Assembly: GCF_003259175.1 (NCBI RefSeq)
Contig: NZ_QGOK01000013.1
Coordinates: 91,202-155,201 of the forward strand
Direction: 5' to 3'
DNA: 64,000 bases
From: Marinomonas shanghaiensis
GTDB taxonomy: Bacteria > Pseudomonadota > Gammaproteobacteria > Pseudomonadales > Marinomonadaceae
The notes under the pieces: generated by a model
Told to the model about the DNA's origin: nothing
Database searches by the model: none
Seen by the model: the letters and a program-made list of their open reading frames with translations, nothing else
Position numbers and translations under genes: made by a program
Part shown: piece by piece, positions 8,337 through 16,936 of the stretch
Position numbering within the stretch: the stretch's first letter is position 1
How the letters are laid out: every line of letters starts with the position of its first letter

Positions 8337-9455
8337 CTAGATGTAGCGACGTAAATATTCGCTAAGACACAAAATCGCCATGGCTTGCCCATAAGGCATG
8401 GCGGTGATTTTGATGTTTTTGTAATACTCTAGATCGTTACCCATGGCGGTACCAAACGAGGTGTTTTGCAGTTCGCCTCGCTCGTCTATGTTGTTACAAA
8501 CGGCTTTGATGGCCTTTTCAGCCACAGGCAAATAGTCTTTTGATAGGTAGCGTTTACGCACGGCTTTTAAGATGCCATAGGCAAATCCGGCCGACGCGGA
8601 AGCTTCTAGATAGGTGCTGCTGTCATTCAGTAAGGTGTGCCAAAGGCCGTCGCGGTGTTGCCGTTCGCTCAGGGCTTTCACTTGTCGTTCCAGCGTAGAC
8701 AGTAAGAAGCGACGAATTGGGTCGTTCTCGGTCAAATCTAATAGCTCGATGAATTCTGGAATGACGATCGTGATCCAGCTGTTACCGCGAGCCCACAAGG
8801 CTTTGGCAAAGTTGTGGTTGCCTTCAAAGGTCCAACCGTGAAACCACAGACCACTTTGGGTGTCCATCAGGTATTGAATGTGGGTCAAAAACTGGTATTT
8901 CGCTTCTTCGACGTATTCGGGCTTATTGAGCAATTTACCGATTTTAGCGAGAGGTAAAACACTCATCATTAAGGTGTCGTCCCACATTTGATTGTGGTTC
9001 ACGCTGTTGTAAACGATGTGCTGCAAGCCGCCTTCTTGTACGCGTGGCATGTCGTACATTACCCATTCAGCCCATTCTTCTAGATACGGAATCCAAGATT
9101 CTTTTGGTGTCCGTTCATGCAAACACGCTAACGTTAAAAAGGGGGCGACAGTATTGATGTTTTTGGTGGGCGTACCTTCGCTAAGACGTTGCTCGAACCA
9201 GTCGTGAATGATGTTTAATGTTTTGGGATCATTGGTGGTTTGCCAGTATTTGAACAAGCCATATAGACCTATTCCATGAGTCCACTCCCAGCCAGCCCAG
9301 CCTTTGGTATCGATGACACGACCATCTTCAAGGCGCAGCAAAAAATCGCCAGTAGTATCTTCAATGTTGATAAGATTGTCGGTGAGTCGCTCGATCAGTT
9401 CTATGGTACGTGCCTTTGGCATGACATAGGTTGGTTGACTTAATAATGTGTGCAT
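8337..9455 (-). CDS. Glycoside hydrolase family 105 (unsaturated uronyl hydrolase)
   Basis: 372 aa, (alpha/alpha)6-barrel family. Family members split the 4,5-unsaturated uronic acid from the non-reducing end of oligosaccharides made by polysaccharide lyases, as in rhamnogalacturonan or ulvan. Typical motifs are present: GWEWTHGIGLYGL, WDDTLMMSVLPLAKIG with the conserved aspartate, WFHGWTF and ALWARGNSW. No signal peptide is seen, so it acts in the cytosol on imported oligomers. The ATG at 9455 has AAAGGA six bases before it; a TTG two codons earlier is less likely. First gene of the leftward operon with the TRAP transporter. Confidence 0.88.
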   Translation of the reverse strand: MHTLLSQPTYVMPKARTIELIERLTDNLINIEDTTGDFLLRLEDGRVIDTKGWAGWEWTHGIGLYGLFKYWQTTNDPKTLNIIHDWFEQRLSEGTPTKNINTVAPFLTLACLHERTPKESWIPYLEEWAEWVMYDMPRVQEGGLQHIVYNSVNHNQMWDDTLMMSVLPLAKIGKLLNKPEYVEEAKYQFLTHIQYLMDTQSGLWFHGWTFEGNHNFAKALWARGNSWITIVIPEFIELLDLTENDPIRRFLLSTLERQVKALSERQHRDGLWHTLLNDSSTYLEASASAGFAYGILKAVRKRYLSKDYLPVAEKAIKAVCNNIDERGELQNTSFGTAMGNDLEYYKNIKITAMPYGQAMAILCLSEYLRRYI

Positions 9456-9531
9456 TTTCAATCCTTTTATTATTTTAATAACTGAGCTGAATATAAAGTA
9501 TAAGAGCGCTAGCTGAAATAGTAGTTTAAAT

Positions 9532-9561
9532 TTTTATTAAAATGGTATTTTTTTAATAAAA
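9532..9561. promoter_or_regulatory. AT-rich perfect inverted repeat upstream of the GH105/TRAP operon
   Basis: TTTTATTAAAA (9532-9542) is repeated in inverse as TTTTAATAAAA (9551-9561), about 75-105 bases upstream of the GH105 start. It could be an operator for an unlinked regulator. The surrounding DNA is strongly AT-rich, so chance is possible. Confidence 0.35.
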
Positions 9562-9684
9562 CGTTGTTTCTAAATTTAATTTTGCCAAAAAAATATAGCC
9601 TCTTTTAAAGCTATATTTTTTAATCTCTTCAGATGTCATTTAAAAGTATGCCGACAACAAGCTCATCACGATAAATTACGTTTT

Positions 9685-9703
9685 GTCGGGCTAAAGCCGC
9701 GAC
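9685..9703. repeat. REP-like palindrome downstream of rhaI
   Basis: GTCGGGCTAAAGCCGCGAC folds into a hairpin with one bulged G and a TAAA loop. It resembles the extragenic palindromes scattered through gammaproteobacterial genomes. It sits 23 bases after the rhaI stop and could also limit readthrough. No second copy was noticed in the window. Confidence 0.4.
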
Positions 9704-9725
9704 CTACAAAACTTGTCTATCTTTA

Positions 9726-11018
9726 CTAGACAATCCCAGAGCCCGTTTTATTCGGATCTGCAGGACGAGCCTTGGCGACGGCGGCACGATAGCCACTTGC
9801 TCGGTAACAGCTCACTGGATCGATGGCACCGCCGGCCTGTAAGCGCGCCATTTGCAATATGGGCTCTACATCCATGTTGTACGCTTGTTTTAAGCTGGCT
9901 TGCGCCATCATGGCGTCGTTTGCTTCTTGGTATTGTGTTAACGCGTTGCGATCGACTAGTAAGCTTTTCACGAAAGCACGTTGTACTTCCGCTGCGCTGT
10001 ACATCAAACTTTCCACTGGGTCGGTGACGTTGTGGGATTGATCCAACATGTAGAAGGGACGGTAAGACGGATCTTGTGCGCGTATATCGGTTAATTCGTT
10101 AAAAATTAGGAATAATTGATAAGGATTTATCGAGCCGCTGTCCAAATCATCGTCGCCGTATTTACTGTCGTTGAAATGGAATCCGCCCAGCTTGCCGAAT
10201 TGCGCAAGACGGCTGACGATCATTTCGATGTTGACGTTCGGCGCATGATGGCCCAAATCCACGAGAGACAAACAACGCTCGCCTGTTTCTTTAGCCGCAA
10301 GGTAGCTGCTGCCCCAGTCTTGAATCACAGTTGAGTAGAAAGCAGGTTCAAAGATTTTGTGTTCCAGCAGCATGTTCCAATCGTCTGGCAGGCTGTTGTA
10401 AACGGCTTTGATGCTGTCTAAATAATTGCTGAAGCTGTTTTTAAAGTGTTGTTGGCCGGGGAAGTTGGAGCCATCGCCCACCCAAACGGTGAGGGCTTTT
10501 GATCCGAGCTTTTGGCCTAATTCCACCACGTCGATATTATGAGCAATAGCTTGTTCGCGCACGGCTTTGTTGGTGTGCGTCAAACTGCCGAATTTGTACG
10601 ATTCTTCCTGACCGATTTGATCTTGGAATGTGTTGGAATTCATTGCGTCAAAATGCAAACCGTATTGCTCAGCGTATTGGCGTAGCTCGCTTGGATCTTT
10701 TGGTCTGTCCCAAGGAATATGCAGAGAAACGGCTGGAGTGGCTTGTGATAGCTGTTGAATAACCGAACAATCGTCAAGTTTTTCGAAGATATTGCGCGGC
10801 TCGCCTTTGCCTGGAAAACGGGCGAAACGCGTACCACCTGTGCCCACTCCCCAAGAGGGAACGGCGACGGTAAATTGCTTAGCTTGCTCTAAAATAGTGT
10901 CAATTTTGATGCCGGAGCGATCCAATTTTTTCGCCAGTGCATGGTAGTCACTAGTGACCGCGGCTTCTTGCTTGGCGTTTTGCTCTTGTAGCAAATTTTG
11001 ATCAATGAGTTGTTTCAT
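9726..11018 (-). CDS. rhaI: L-rhamnose isomerase (RhaI type)
   Basis: 430 aa. Converts L-rhamnose to L-rhamnulose, first step of the pathway. It matches the Pseudomonas/Rhizobium-type isomerase of the xylose-isomerase-like TIM-barrel group rather than E. coli RhaA. Conserved metal-site segments include VWVGDGSNFPGQQ, MLLEHKIFEPAFY, LSLVDLGHHAPNVNIE, GGFHFNDSKYGDDDLD and YMLDQSHNVTDP. The ATG has AAAAGGAA in front. It follows rhaD by 86 bases on the same strand and should share its promoter. Confidence 0.93.
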   Translation of the reverse strand: MKQLIDQNLLQEQNAKQEAAVTSDYHALAKKLDRSGIKIDTILEQAKQFTVAVPSWGVGTGGTRFARFPGKGEPRNIFEKLDDCSVIQQLSQATPAVSLHIPWDRPKDPSELRQYAEQYGLHFDAMNSNTFQDQIGQEESYKFGSLTHTNKAVREQAIAHNIDVVELGQKLGSKALTVWVGDGSNFPGQQHFKNSFSNYLDSIKAVYNSLPDDWNMLLEHKIFEPAFYSTVIQDWGSSYLAAKETGERCLSLVDLGHHAPNVNIEMIVSRLAQFGKLGGFHFNDSKYGDDDLDSGSINPYQLFLIFNELTDIRAQDPSYRPFYMLDQSHNVTDPVESLMYSAAEVQRAFVKSLLVDRNALTQYQEANDAMMAQASLKQAYNMDVEPILQMARLQAGGAIDPVSCYRASGYRAAVAKARPADPNKTGSGIV

Positions 11019-11104
11019 GGTGATTCCTTTTATTGTTCTTTTAATCGAGACCTTTGCGACGACGATAGCGCCTGCAAAGGTCTTTGAGTAAATATCTACC
11101 GTCG

Positions 11105-13195
11105 TTAGCGAGTAAACGACGGTGCGTGACCCGCATCGACATTCAGAATATTTCCCGTCGATTTAGAGGAGGCCTCTGACGCAAAGAAGTAAATGGCTTC
11201 CGCAATGTCTTCAGGGAATACATTTAGCTTCAGCATGCTGCGCTGGCGATAGTGTTCTTCTAAATCATCGGTCGACAGTTTGTACGCACTGGCTCTTTCT
11301 TCTTTCCATTTGCCAGTCCAGATTTTTGAACCACGTAAAACCGCATCTGGGTTAACCACGTTTGAACGAATGCCAAGCGGTGCGCCTTCTAGGGCAACGC
11401 AGCGAGCAAGCTGGATTTCAGCGGCTTTTGCGACGCAATAGGCGCTGGCGTTGGCGCTGGCAACCAAGCCATTTTTACTGGCGATAAACACCATGTTGCC
11501 ACCCATGTTCTGTTGTTTTAGCAGACTAAAGGCTTCACGAGCAACCAGGAAGTAACCTGTTGATAAGATGCTTTGGTTTTTATTCCATAGAGCAAGAGAG
11601 GTTTCTTCTAATGGCGCGGAAGAGGCTATACCAGCGTTGGAAACAACAATATCCAAACCGCCAAAGGCCACTGCGCAATGCTTCACCGCGCGGATGACAT
11701 CGTCTTCATTGGTCACATCCATTTTGATGCTAGACGCGCAATCTTTGCCAAACTCACTGTTCATATTCGCCTGAGCAGTTTGCAGAGCGTCTTCATCTAT
11801 GTCCATCAATACGATGTTGGCGCCTTCTTTAGCGAGACGTTTAGCGGTAGCAAGGCCTATGCCGCCAGCCGCGCCAGTAACCAAGGCGATATGACCCGCT
11901 AAGGATTTGGGTTTTGGCATACGTTGCAGTTTGGCTTCTTCTAATAGCCAATATTCAATGTCGAAGGCTTCTTGCTCCGGTAGGCCGACGTATTCGCTGA
12001 CGCTGTCTGCGCCGCGCATGACATTGATGGCGTTTACGTAGAATTCCCCTGCAATACGAGCGGTGGCTTTGTCTTTGGCAAAAGACAGCATACCCACCCC
12101 TGGGATCAAGTAAATGACGGGATTTGGATCGCGCATTGCTGGGCTGTTATCGCGTTTGCAGCGGTTGTAGTAACCCGCGTAATCTTCACGGTATTCTGCA
12201 AGGCTTTGGTCCAATGATTCGATTACTTCATCAAGGTTGTCAGTTTCTGGATTGTAATTGACCACAAAAGGGCGAATCTTAGTGCGCAAGAAATGGTCTG
12301 GGCAGGAGGTACCCAGTTTTGCAAGACGATCTAGATCTTTAGAGTTAACGAACTGCAATACTTCGTCGGACGCATTAAAGTGACCAATTTGACGTTGTTT
12401 CTCGCTGGTTTTACCACGAATCAGTGGCATTAAGCTTGAAACCACTTGTTGGCGTTTGTCGTCCGGTAATGTGTTAAATCGCTCACCACCAAAGGCGGCT
12501 TTGCCAGCACTTTGTTCTTCTAACCAAGTTTGTGCTTTGTTAATAATATTCAGTGAGTTGAGGTAGCAGTCTTTGTTGTCATTAGCCCAGGTAAAAAGAC
12601 CATGGCTTTCCAGTACGACGCCCTTTAAATGCGGATTTTCGGTGGCGATTTTATGCAAATCCATGCCTAACTGAAAACCTGGTCGACGCCATGGAAGCCA
12701 GCCAATCTCGCCATTAAAAATGTCTTGTGTGAGCTGTTTGCTGTTTTTGCTTGCTGCGATCGCGATCACGGCATCTGGATGAAGATGATCGACGTGAAGA
12801 TAAGGCAAATAGGCATGAAGTGGCGTATCGATGCTGGCGGCGCGGGAGTTTAGATTGTAAGTACAATGCGGAAGGTAAGCGACCATCTCATCTTCAAACT
12901 CAAGTCCGCGATACAGTGGTAAAAGCTGATTCAATTTGTCCATATAAAGAGTGGAAAAGCCATCCAGTCCCATTGAACCAATATCGCCACCAGAACCTTT
13001 TACCCATAATACGGTGGTTTTTTCACCCGTGAGAGGGTCCTTCATTTGCAGTTTTGCTGAGGTATTGCCGCCGCCGTAGTTGGTAACGCGCATGTCAGAA
13101 CCAAGCAAGTTTGATCGATATTGCAATAATTCAGCTTCACTTAGAAGAGACGCATCCGCGTCATTCCAAAGAGTAGGGAGTAAGTTAGTAGACAT
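11105..13195 (-). CDS. rhaD: Bifunctional rhamnulose-1-phosphate aldolase / lactaldehyde dehydrogenase
   Basis: 696 aa, two enzymes in one chain. The N-terminal 400 or so residues are a class II aldolase domain that splits rhamnulose-1-phosphate into DHAP and L-lactaldehyde. Visible zinc-site pieces are PYLHVDHLHPDAV and ESHGLFTW. From about residue 435 a short-chain dehydrogenase follows: cofactor loop VTGAAGGIG, VSNAGIA, and the catalytic YCVAK. In known relatives it oxidises lactaldehyde to L-lactate. This is the normal length for the fused family. TGAGG precedes the ATG. It is divergent from rhaR, with the shared control region between. Confidence 0.94.
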   Translation of the reverse strand: MSTNLLPTLWNDADASLLSEAELLQYRSNLLGSDMRVTNYGGGNTSAKLQMKDPLTGEKTTVLWVKGSGGDIGSMGLDGFSTLYMDKLNQLLPLYRGLEFEDEMVAYLPHCTYNLNSRAASIDTPLHAYLPYLHVDHLHPDAVIAIAASKNSKQLTQDIFNGEIGWLPWRRPGFQLGMDLHKIATENPHLKGVVLESHGLFTWANDNKDCYLNSLNIINKAQTWLEEQSAGKAAFGGERFNTLPDDKRQQVVSSLMPLIRGKTSEKQRQIGHFNASDEVLQFVNSKDLDRLAKLGTSCPDHFLRTKIRPFVVNYNPETDNLDEVIESLDQSLAEYREDYAGYYNRCKRDNSPAMRDPNPVIYLIPGVGMLSFAKDKATARIAGEFYVNAINVMRGADSVSEYVGLPEQEAFDIEYWLLEEAKLQRMPKPKSLAGHIALVTGAAGGIGLATAKRLAKEGANIVLMDIDEDALQTAQANMNSEFGKDCASSIKMDVTNEDDVIRAVKHCAVAFGGLDIVVSNAGIASSAPLEETSLALWNKNQSILSTGYFLVAREAFSLLKQQNMGGNMVFIASKNGLVASANASAYCVAKAAEIQLARCVALEGAPLGIRSNVVNPDAVLRGSKIWTGKWKEERASAYKLSTDDLEEHYRQRSMLKLNVFPEDIAEAIYFFASEASSKSTGNILNVDAGHAPSFTR

Positions 13196-13331
13196 CGTTT
13201 AACCTCAAGTATTGCCTATTTAATAGCGTAAAACTTTGTTTCATGGCTATTTAATAAAGACTTAAATTTATTTTTGTTATGCACAACCAGCGGGTTAGAA
13301 TGATCGATAACCTTCATACTAAAACAAAAAT

Positions 13332-13395
13332 AATCATTTTCAAGCATTTTTTATCTTTTTCGATGGTTTGTGATTAATAGTGCTTGATAATGATT
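13332..13395. promoter_or_regulatory. Candidate RhaR operator: long-spaced inverted repeat in the rhaD-rhaR gap
   Basis: AATCATTTTCAAGCA (13332-13346) and TGCTTGATAATGATT (13381-13395) are inverted copies matching at 14 of 15 bases, with centres about 49 bases apart. They lie in the 234-base AT-rich region between rhaD and rhaR. DeoR-family proteins often bind separated repeats and loop the DNA, so this is the best operator candidate for the locus. Confidence 0.55.
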
Positions 13396-13429
13396 GAAAA
13401 TTAATTATATTGAATATCGAGGATGATCG

Positions 13430-14212
13430 ATGCACGAAATTGAAAGGCACAGAGTGATCCTGTCAGAAGTCGAGACTCGACCTATTGTGACAGTAGCGCA
13501 TTTAGTGGATGTATTAGGTGCGTCTGAAGCCACAATACGAAGAGACATTGGTTTTTTGGACAAAGAGGGAAAACTGCGTCGTGTACGGGGTGGGGCGGAA
13601 GCCATCAATCCACCGTCTGATGCCAGTTTGTTGGGGCGACCTTACTCCGTCAATCAGACGATTAATACGGATGTAAAGCGAGGTATAGCCAAAGCCGCAG
13701 TGGATTTATTATCGGACAATATGTCGATCATGATCAGCGGTGGTACAACCACATCGGCTATGTCTGAGTACATGCGTGGCTTAAAGCTACAAGTCCTGAC
13801 TAACTCCTTCTCTATTGCCGATCAATTGATCAAAAAGAGCAAGTGCAGCGTGACCGTGCCGAGCGGCAAAATTCATCGGGAGCAGAACATTATATTGAGT
13901 CCGTTCCCGAATGATATTGCTAATCACACTTACGCTGACATTCTTTTTATCGGTGCATACGGGGTAAATTCTCACGGTGTGATGGAGACAGATCCTCAGA
14001 TCGTACAAGCGGTAATGAAACTGATAAATCGAGCCGATCAGCGGGTGCTTTTGGTTGATAGTACAAAGTTTCAAAACCGATCAAGTATGATCATTTGTCC
14101 TTTGTCGCAGATAGACATCGTCATTACGGACGATGGAATAGATAACAAGAGTAAAGAAGTGATTAAGTCGGCAGGGTGTCGTTTGATCATAGTGGAAAAA
14201 CAAAAACAATAA
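13430..14212 (+). CDS. rhaR: DeoR-family regulator of rhamnose catabolism
   Basis: 260 aa. The N-terminal winged helix is typical of DeoR/GlpR proteins (VTVAHLVDVLGASEATIRRD, then LDKEGKLRRVRGGAEA). A C-terminal DeoRC sugar-phosphate sensor domain follows (KRGIAKAAVDLL, MISGGTTTSAM, DSTKFQNRSSMI). In Rhizobium leguminosarum the same gene order rhaR-S-T-P-Q-U-K carries a DeoR-type negative regulator, so the name is given by family and context. GAGGATGATCG lies before the ATG. Its effector is probably a pathway sugar or sugar phosphate. Confidence 0.88.
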   Translation: MHEIERHRVILSEVETRPIVTVAHLVDVLGASEATIRRDIGFLDKEGKLRRVRGGAEAINPPSDASLLGRPYSVNQTINTDVKRGIAKAAVDLLSDNMSIMISGGTTTSAMSEYMRGLKLQVLTNSFSIADQLIKKSKCSVTVPSGKIHREQNIILSPFPNDIANHTYADILFIGAYGVNSHGVMETDPQIVQAVMKLINRADQRVLLVDSTKFQNRSSMIICPLSQIDIVITDDGIDNKSKEVIKSAGCRLIIVEKQKQ

Positions 14213-14274
14213 ACCGCGTCTCGGATAAGACAACATCTCGTTGTGTGATGATGAGCGCGCTCTTGGAGATAATT

Positions 14275-15270
14275 ATGAAAAATAAACTCATCACAGCTTG
14301 TGTGTTGGCGTCTGCCACTTTGTTTGCTTCTGGTGCCTATGCCGCGGAGCAGGTTCGCGTCGCGTTGTTGGTAAAGGCTTTGGGGATTGGTTTTTTTGAA
14401 GCAGCGTACCGCGGTGCAGAAGAAGCCAAGAAAGAGCTCGGTGACGTAGAGATTATTTACACAGGCCCTACATCAACCACAGCAGAAGGCCAGATTGAGA
14501 TCATCAATTCATTGATTGCACAGCGTGTTGATGCCATCGCCGTGTCTGCCAATGACGCGGATGCCTTGGTTCCTGCTTTGAAAAAAGCACAACAGCGTGG
14601 TATTAAAGTGATTTCTTGGGACTCTGGTGTTGGCAAAGAAGGCCGCCAAATTCACTTAAACCCTTCTAGTAACAGCCTAATTGGCGAAATGAACGTCCAG
14701 CTTGCTGCGGATGCCATTAAAGCCAAAGGCAAAACCTCCGGTACGTTTGCCATCCTGAGCGCAACACCAACCTCAACCAACCAAAATATTTGGATTGGTG
14801 AGATGAAAAAATCTCTTAGCCAATTCCCTAATCTAAAACTTGTCGATACTGTCTATGGTGATGACCTTGCGGATAAGAGCTTCCGTGAAGCGACCGCTTT
14901 GATCAAAAATCATCCCGATCTAGATGTCATCGTGGCACCAACTACCGTTGGCATTCTGGCGGCAGCACAAGCCGTAAGTGATTTGGGCTTAACGGGCAAA
15001 GTCTATGTGACCGGTTTGGGTCTGCCTTCTGAATTAGCGGGTCATGTGCACAGTGGTGCGATTCATAGTTTTGCTATCTGGAACCCAATAGACCTTGGTT
15101 ACTCAGCAACTATGTTGGCTTACAACCTTGTTAAAGGCAAAGGTACAAAAACTGAAGTCCCAATGGGCCGCATGGGGACACTGACATTGGATGAGAATGG
15201 TGACGGCGCCATGGCGAAACCCTTTGTTTATGATGAGTCCAACGTCGACGAATTCTCTTCCATTTTTTAG
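14275..15270 (+). CDS. rhaS: Rhamnose ABC transporter periplasmic binding protein
   Basis: 331 aa after correcting the start. The ATG at 14275 has GGAG six bases upstream and opens a clear signal peptide (MKNKLITACVLASATLFASG, cleaved after AYA). The open frame reaches back to 14176, but those residues do not fit a leader. The mature part is a periplasmic-binding-protein type 1 fold like RhaS and LsrB (IINSLIAQRVDAIAVSANDA, KVISWDSGVG, VIVAPTTVGILAAAQA). It captures L-rhamnose or rhamnosides and delivers them to RhaPQT. Confidence 0.92.
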   Translation: MKNKLITACVLASATLFASGAYAAEQVRVALLVKALGIGFFEAAYRGAEEAKKELGDVEIIYTGPTSTTAEGQIEIINSLIAQRVDAIAVSANDADALVPALKKAQQRGIKVISWDSGVGKEGRQIHLNPSSNSLIGEMNVQLAADAIKAKGKTSGTFAILSATPTSTNQNIWIGEMKKSLSQFPNLKLVDTVYGDDLADKSFREATALIKNHPDLDVIVAPTTVGILAAAQAVSDLGLTGKVYVTGLGLPSELAGHVHSGAIHSFAIWNPIDLGYSATMLAYNLVKGKGTKTEVPMGRMGTLTLDENGDGAMAKPFVYDESNVDEFSSIF

Positions 15271-15283
15271 TGGCTATTAACCG

Positions 15284-15368
15284 CCTCCCAACCTCCCTTA
15301 GTAGGGAAAGGTACTAAGAGCTTTTGTTCCCTCCTCTTGTGTTTTTGAAGGGGAGGGTTAGGTTGGGC
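15284..15368. repeat. Imperfect palindromic element between rhaS and rhaT
   Basis: CTCCCAACCTCCCTTAG near 15285 is echoed in inverse by AGGGGAGGGTTAGGTTGGG ending at 15367, so a long imperfect hairpin can form. It may be a dispersed palindromic repeat. A stem-loop right after a binding-protein gene commonly protects the upstream mRNA and reduces expression of the following transporter genes. Confidence 0.5.
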
Positions 15369-15421
15369 GTTCACTCGTTCAATAATTTCATAATGAATCA
15401 ATAACAATAAGAGCTGCCGTT

Positions 15422-16936
15422 ATGAACAATGCAATTTTTAGTTTAAAAAAGGTAAGCAAGGTTTTCCCAGGCGTCAAAGCGCTGGACGGTGTTAATTTAG
15501 ACCTATATCCCGGCCAAGTGACGGCGTTAATTGGTGAAAATGGCGCAGGCAAATCTACTCTAGTTAAAACCATGACTGGCATTTATCAACCGGATGGTGG
15601 GGACATTATTTTTAACGGCAAACCTGTGCAGTTTCATTCCCCTCATGATTCCCATGCCTTAGGTATCACGGCGATTCATCAGGAGACCGTGTTGTTTGAT
15701 GATCTGACGGTGGCGGAAAATATCTTTTTGGGTAATTACCCAATGAAAAAAGGCCCGATGACCAAACATTTTTCCATTGATTGGCCTGCGATGGAGATGA
15801 GGTCACAAGAAATTCTGTCGTCAATCAATGCCCACATGGATCCCAATCAAATTTTACGCGAGCTAAGTATTGGTCAAAAACACATGGTTGGCATTGCGCG
15901 AGCTTTGTCGGTTGACGCCAAAGTGGTGATTTTAGACGAGCCTACAGCCGCTCTGTCTCACCATGAAATTCATGAGCTTTATGAATTGGTAAATACACTC
16001 AAGCAACAAGGCAAAGCGATTCTCTTTATTACCCATAAGTTCGATGAAATTTTTGCCTTGGCAGATCGTTACACCGTGTTTCGTGATGGTTGTTATGTGG
16101 GGGAAGGCTTTATCAAAGACACCAATGAAGGTCAGCTGGTGGAAATGATGGTGGCGAGAAGCATAGCCGCCACGTATCCCAAAAAAGACGTAGAAATTGG
16201 TGAGACATTATTAGAAGTCTGTAACCTATGTCACACAACGGAGTTCGCTAACATCAGTTTTAGTTTGAAAAAAGGCGAGATCCTTGGTGTCTATGGGCTG
16301 GTGGGTTCAGGTAGAACGGAGGTGATGCAGGCTTTGTTTGGCACCACGGACCACGTGACAGGCACGGTAAAAATGAATGGCAAAGAGGTGATCATTCACT
16401 CACCAAAAGACGCGATAGAAAATGGCATTGTCTATGTACCAGAGGAACGTCAGAAGCAAGGGATTGTGTTGGAGTTGCCCATTTATCAAAACATCAGTTT
16501 GCCGCAAATGGACCGTTTAGCGAAACACGGTAATTTGGATCAAGAAAGTGAGATGTCGTTAGCGCGCCAGTATTGTGAGCGTTTACAAGTGAAAGCCTCT
16601 TGCTGGGAAGAGAAAGTCATGAATCTATCCGGTGGTAACCAGCAAAAAGTGGTGATTGCTAAATGGCTCGCGACTAACCCCAAAGTCATTATCTTGGACG
16701 AGCCAACAAAGGGGATTGATATTGGATCAAAAGCCGCAGTACATGAGTTTATGTCTGAATTGGTGGATTCTGGTTTGGCCGTCATCATGGTGTCATCGGA
16801 ATTGCCTGAAATTATGGGTATGTCTGATCGAATCTTAGTGATGAACGAAGGTTTGATTGTCAGTGAGTTGTCACGGTCTGATGCGACACCTGAAAAAGTC
16901 GTTTCTCTGGCGACCGGAGGCAATGTGACATGTTAA
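15422..16936 (+). CDS. rhaT: Rhamnose ABC transporter ATPase (two nucleotide-binding domains)
   Basis: 504 aa, the usual tandem layout of sugar-importer ATPases (RbsA/XylG type). The first domain has Walker A GENGAGKST, signature LSIGQKHMVGIAR and Walker B VVILDEP. The second has a degenerate P-loop (GLVGSGRTEV), signature LSGGNQQKVVIAKW and VIILDEP. It powers uptake with RhaP and RhaQ. Its end overlaps the rhaP start by seven bases. The name follows the Rhizobium scheme; it is unrelated to E. coli RhaT, a proton symporter. Confidence 0.92.
   Translation: MNNAIFSLKKVSKVFPGVKALDGVNLDLYPGQVTALIGENGAGKSTLVKTMTGIYQPDGGDIIFNGKPVQFHSPHDSHALGITAIHQETVLFDDLTVAENIFLGNYPMKKGPMTKHFSIDWPAMEMRSQEILSSINAHMDPNQILRELSIGQKHMVGIARALSVDAKVVILDEPTAALSHHEIHELYELVNTLKQQGKAILFITHKFDEIFALADRYTVFRDGCYVGEGFIKDTNEGQLVEMMVARSIAATYPKKDVEIGETLLEVCNLCHTTEFANISFSLKKGEILGVYGLVGSGRTEVMQALFGTTDHVTGTVKMNGKEVIIHSPKDAIENGIVYVPEERQKQGIVLELPIYQNISLPQMDRLAKHGNLDQESEMSLARQYCERLQVKASCWEEKVMNLSGGNQQKVVIAKWLATNPKVIILDEPTKGIDIGSKAAVHEFMSELVDSGLAVIMVSSELPEIMGMSDRILVMNEGLIVSELSRSDATPEKVVSLATGGNVTC

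Noticed and set aside
9726..10041. Rightward frames opposite rhaI
   Set aside because: Opposite-strand shadows of a clear gene, with no ribosome site and odd composition.
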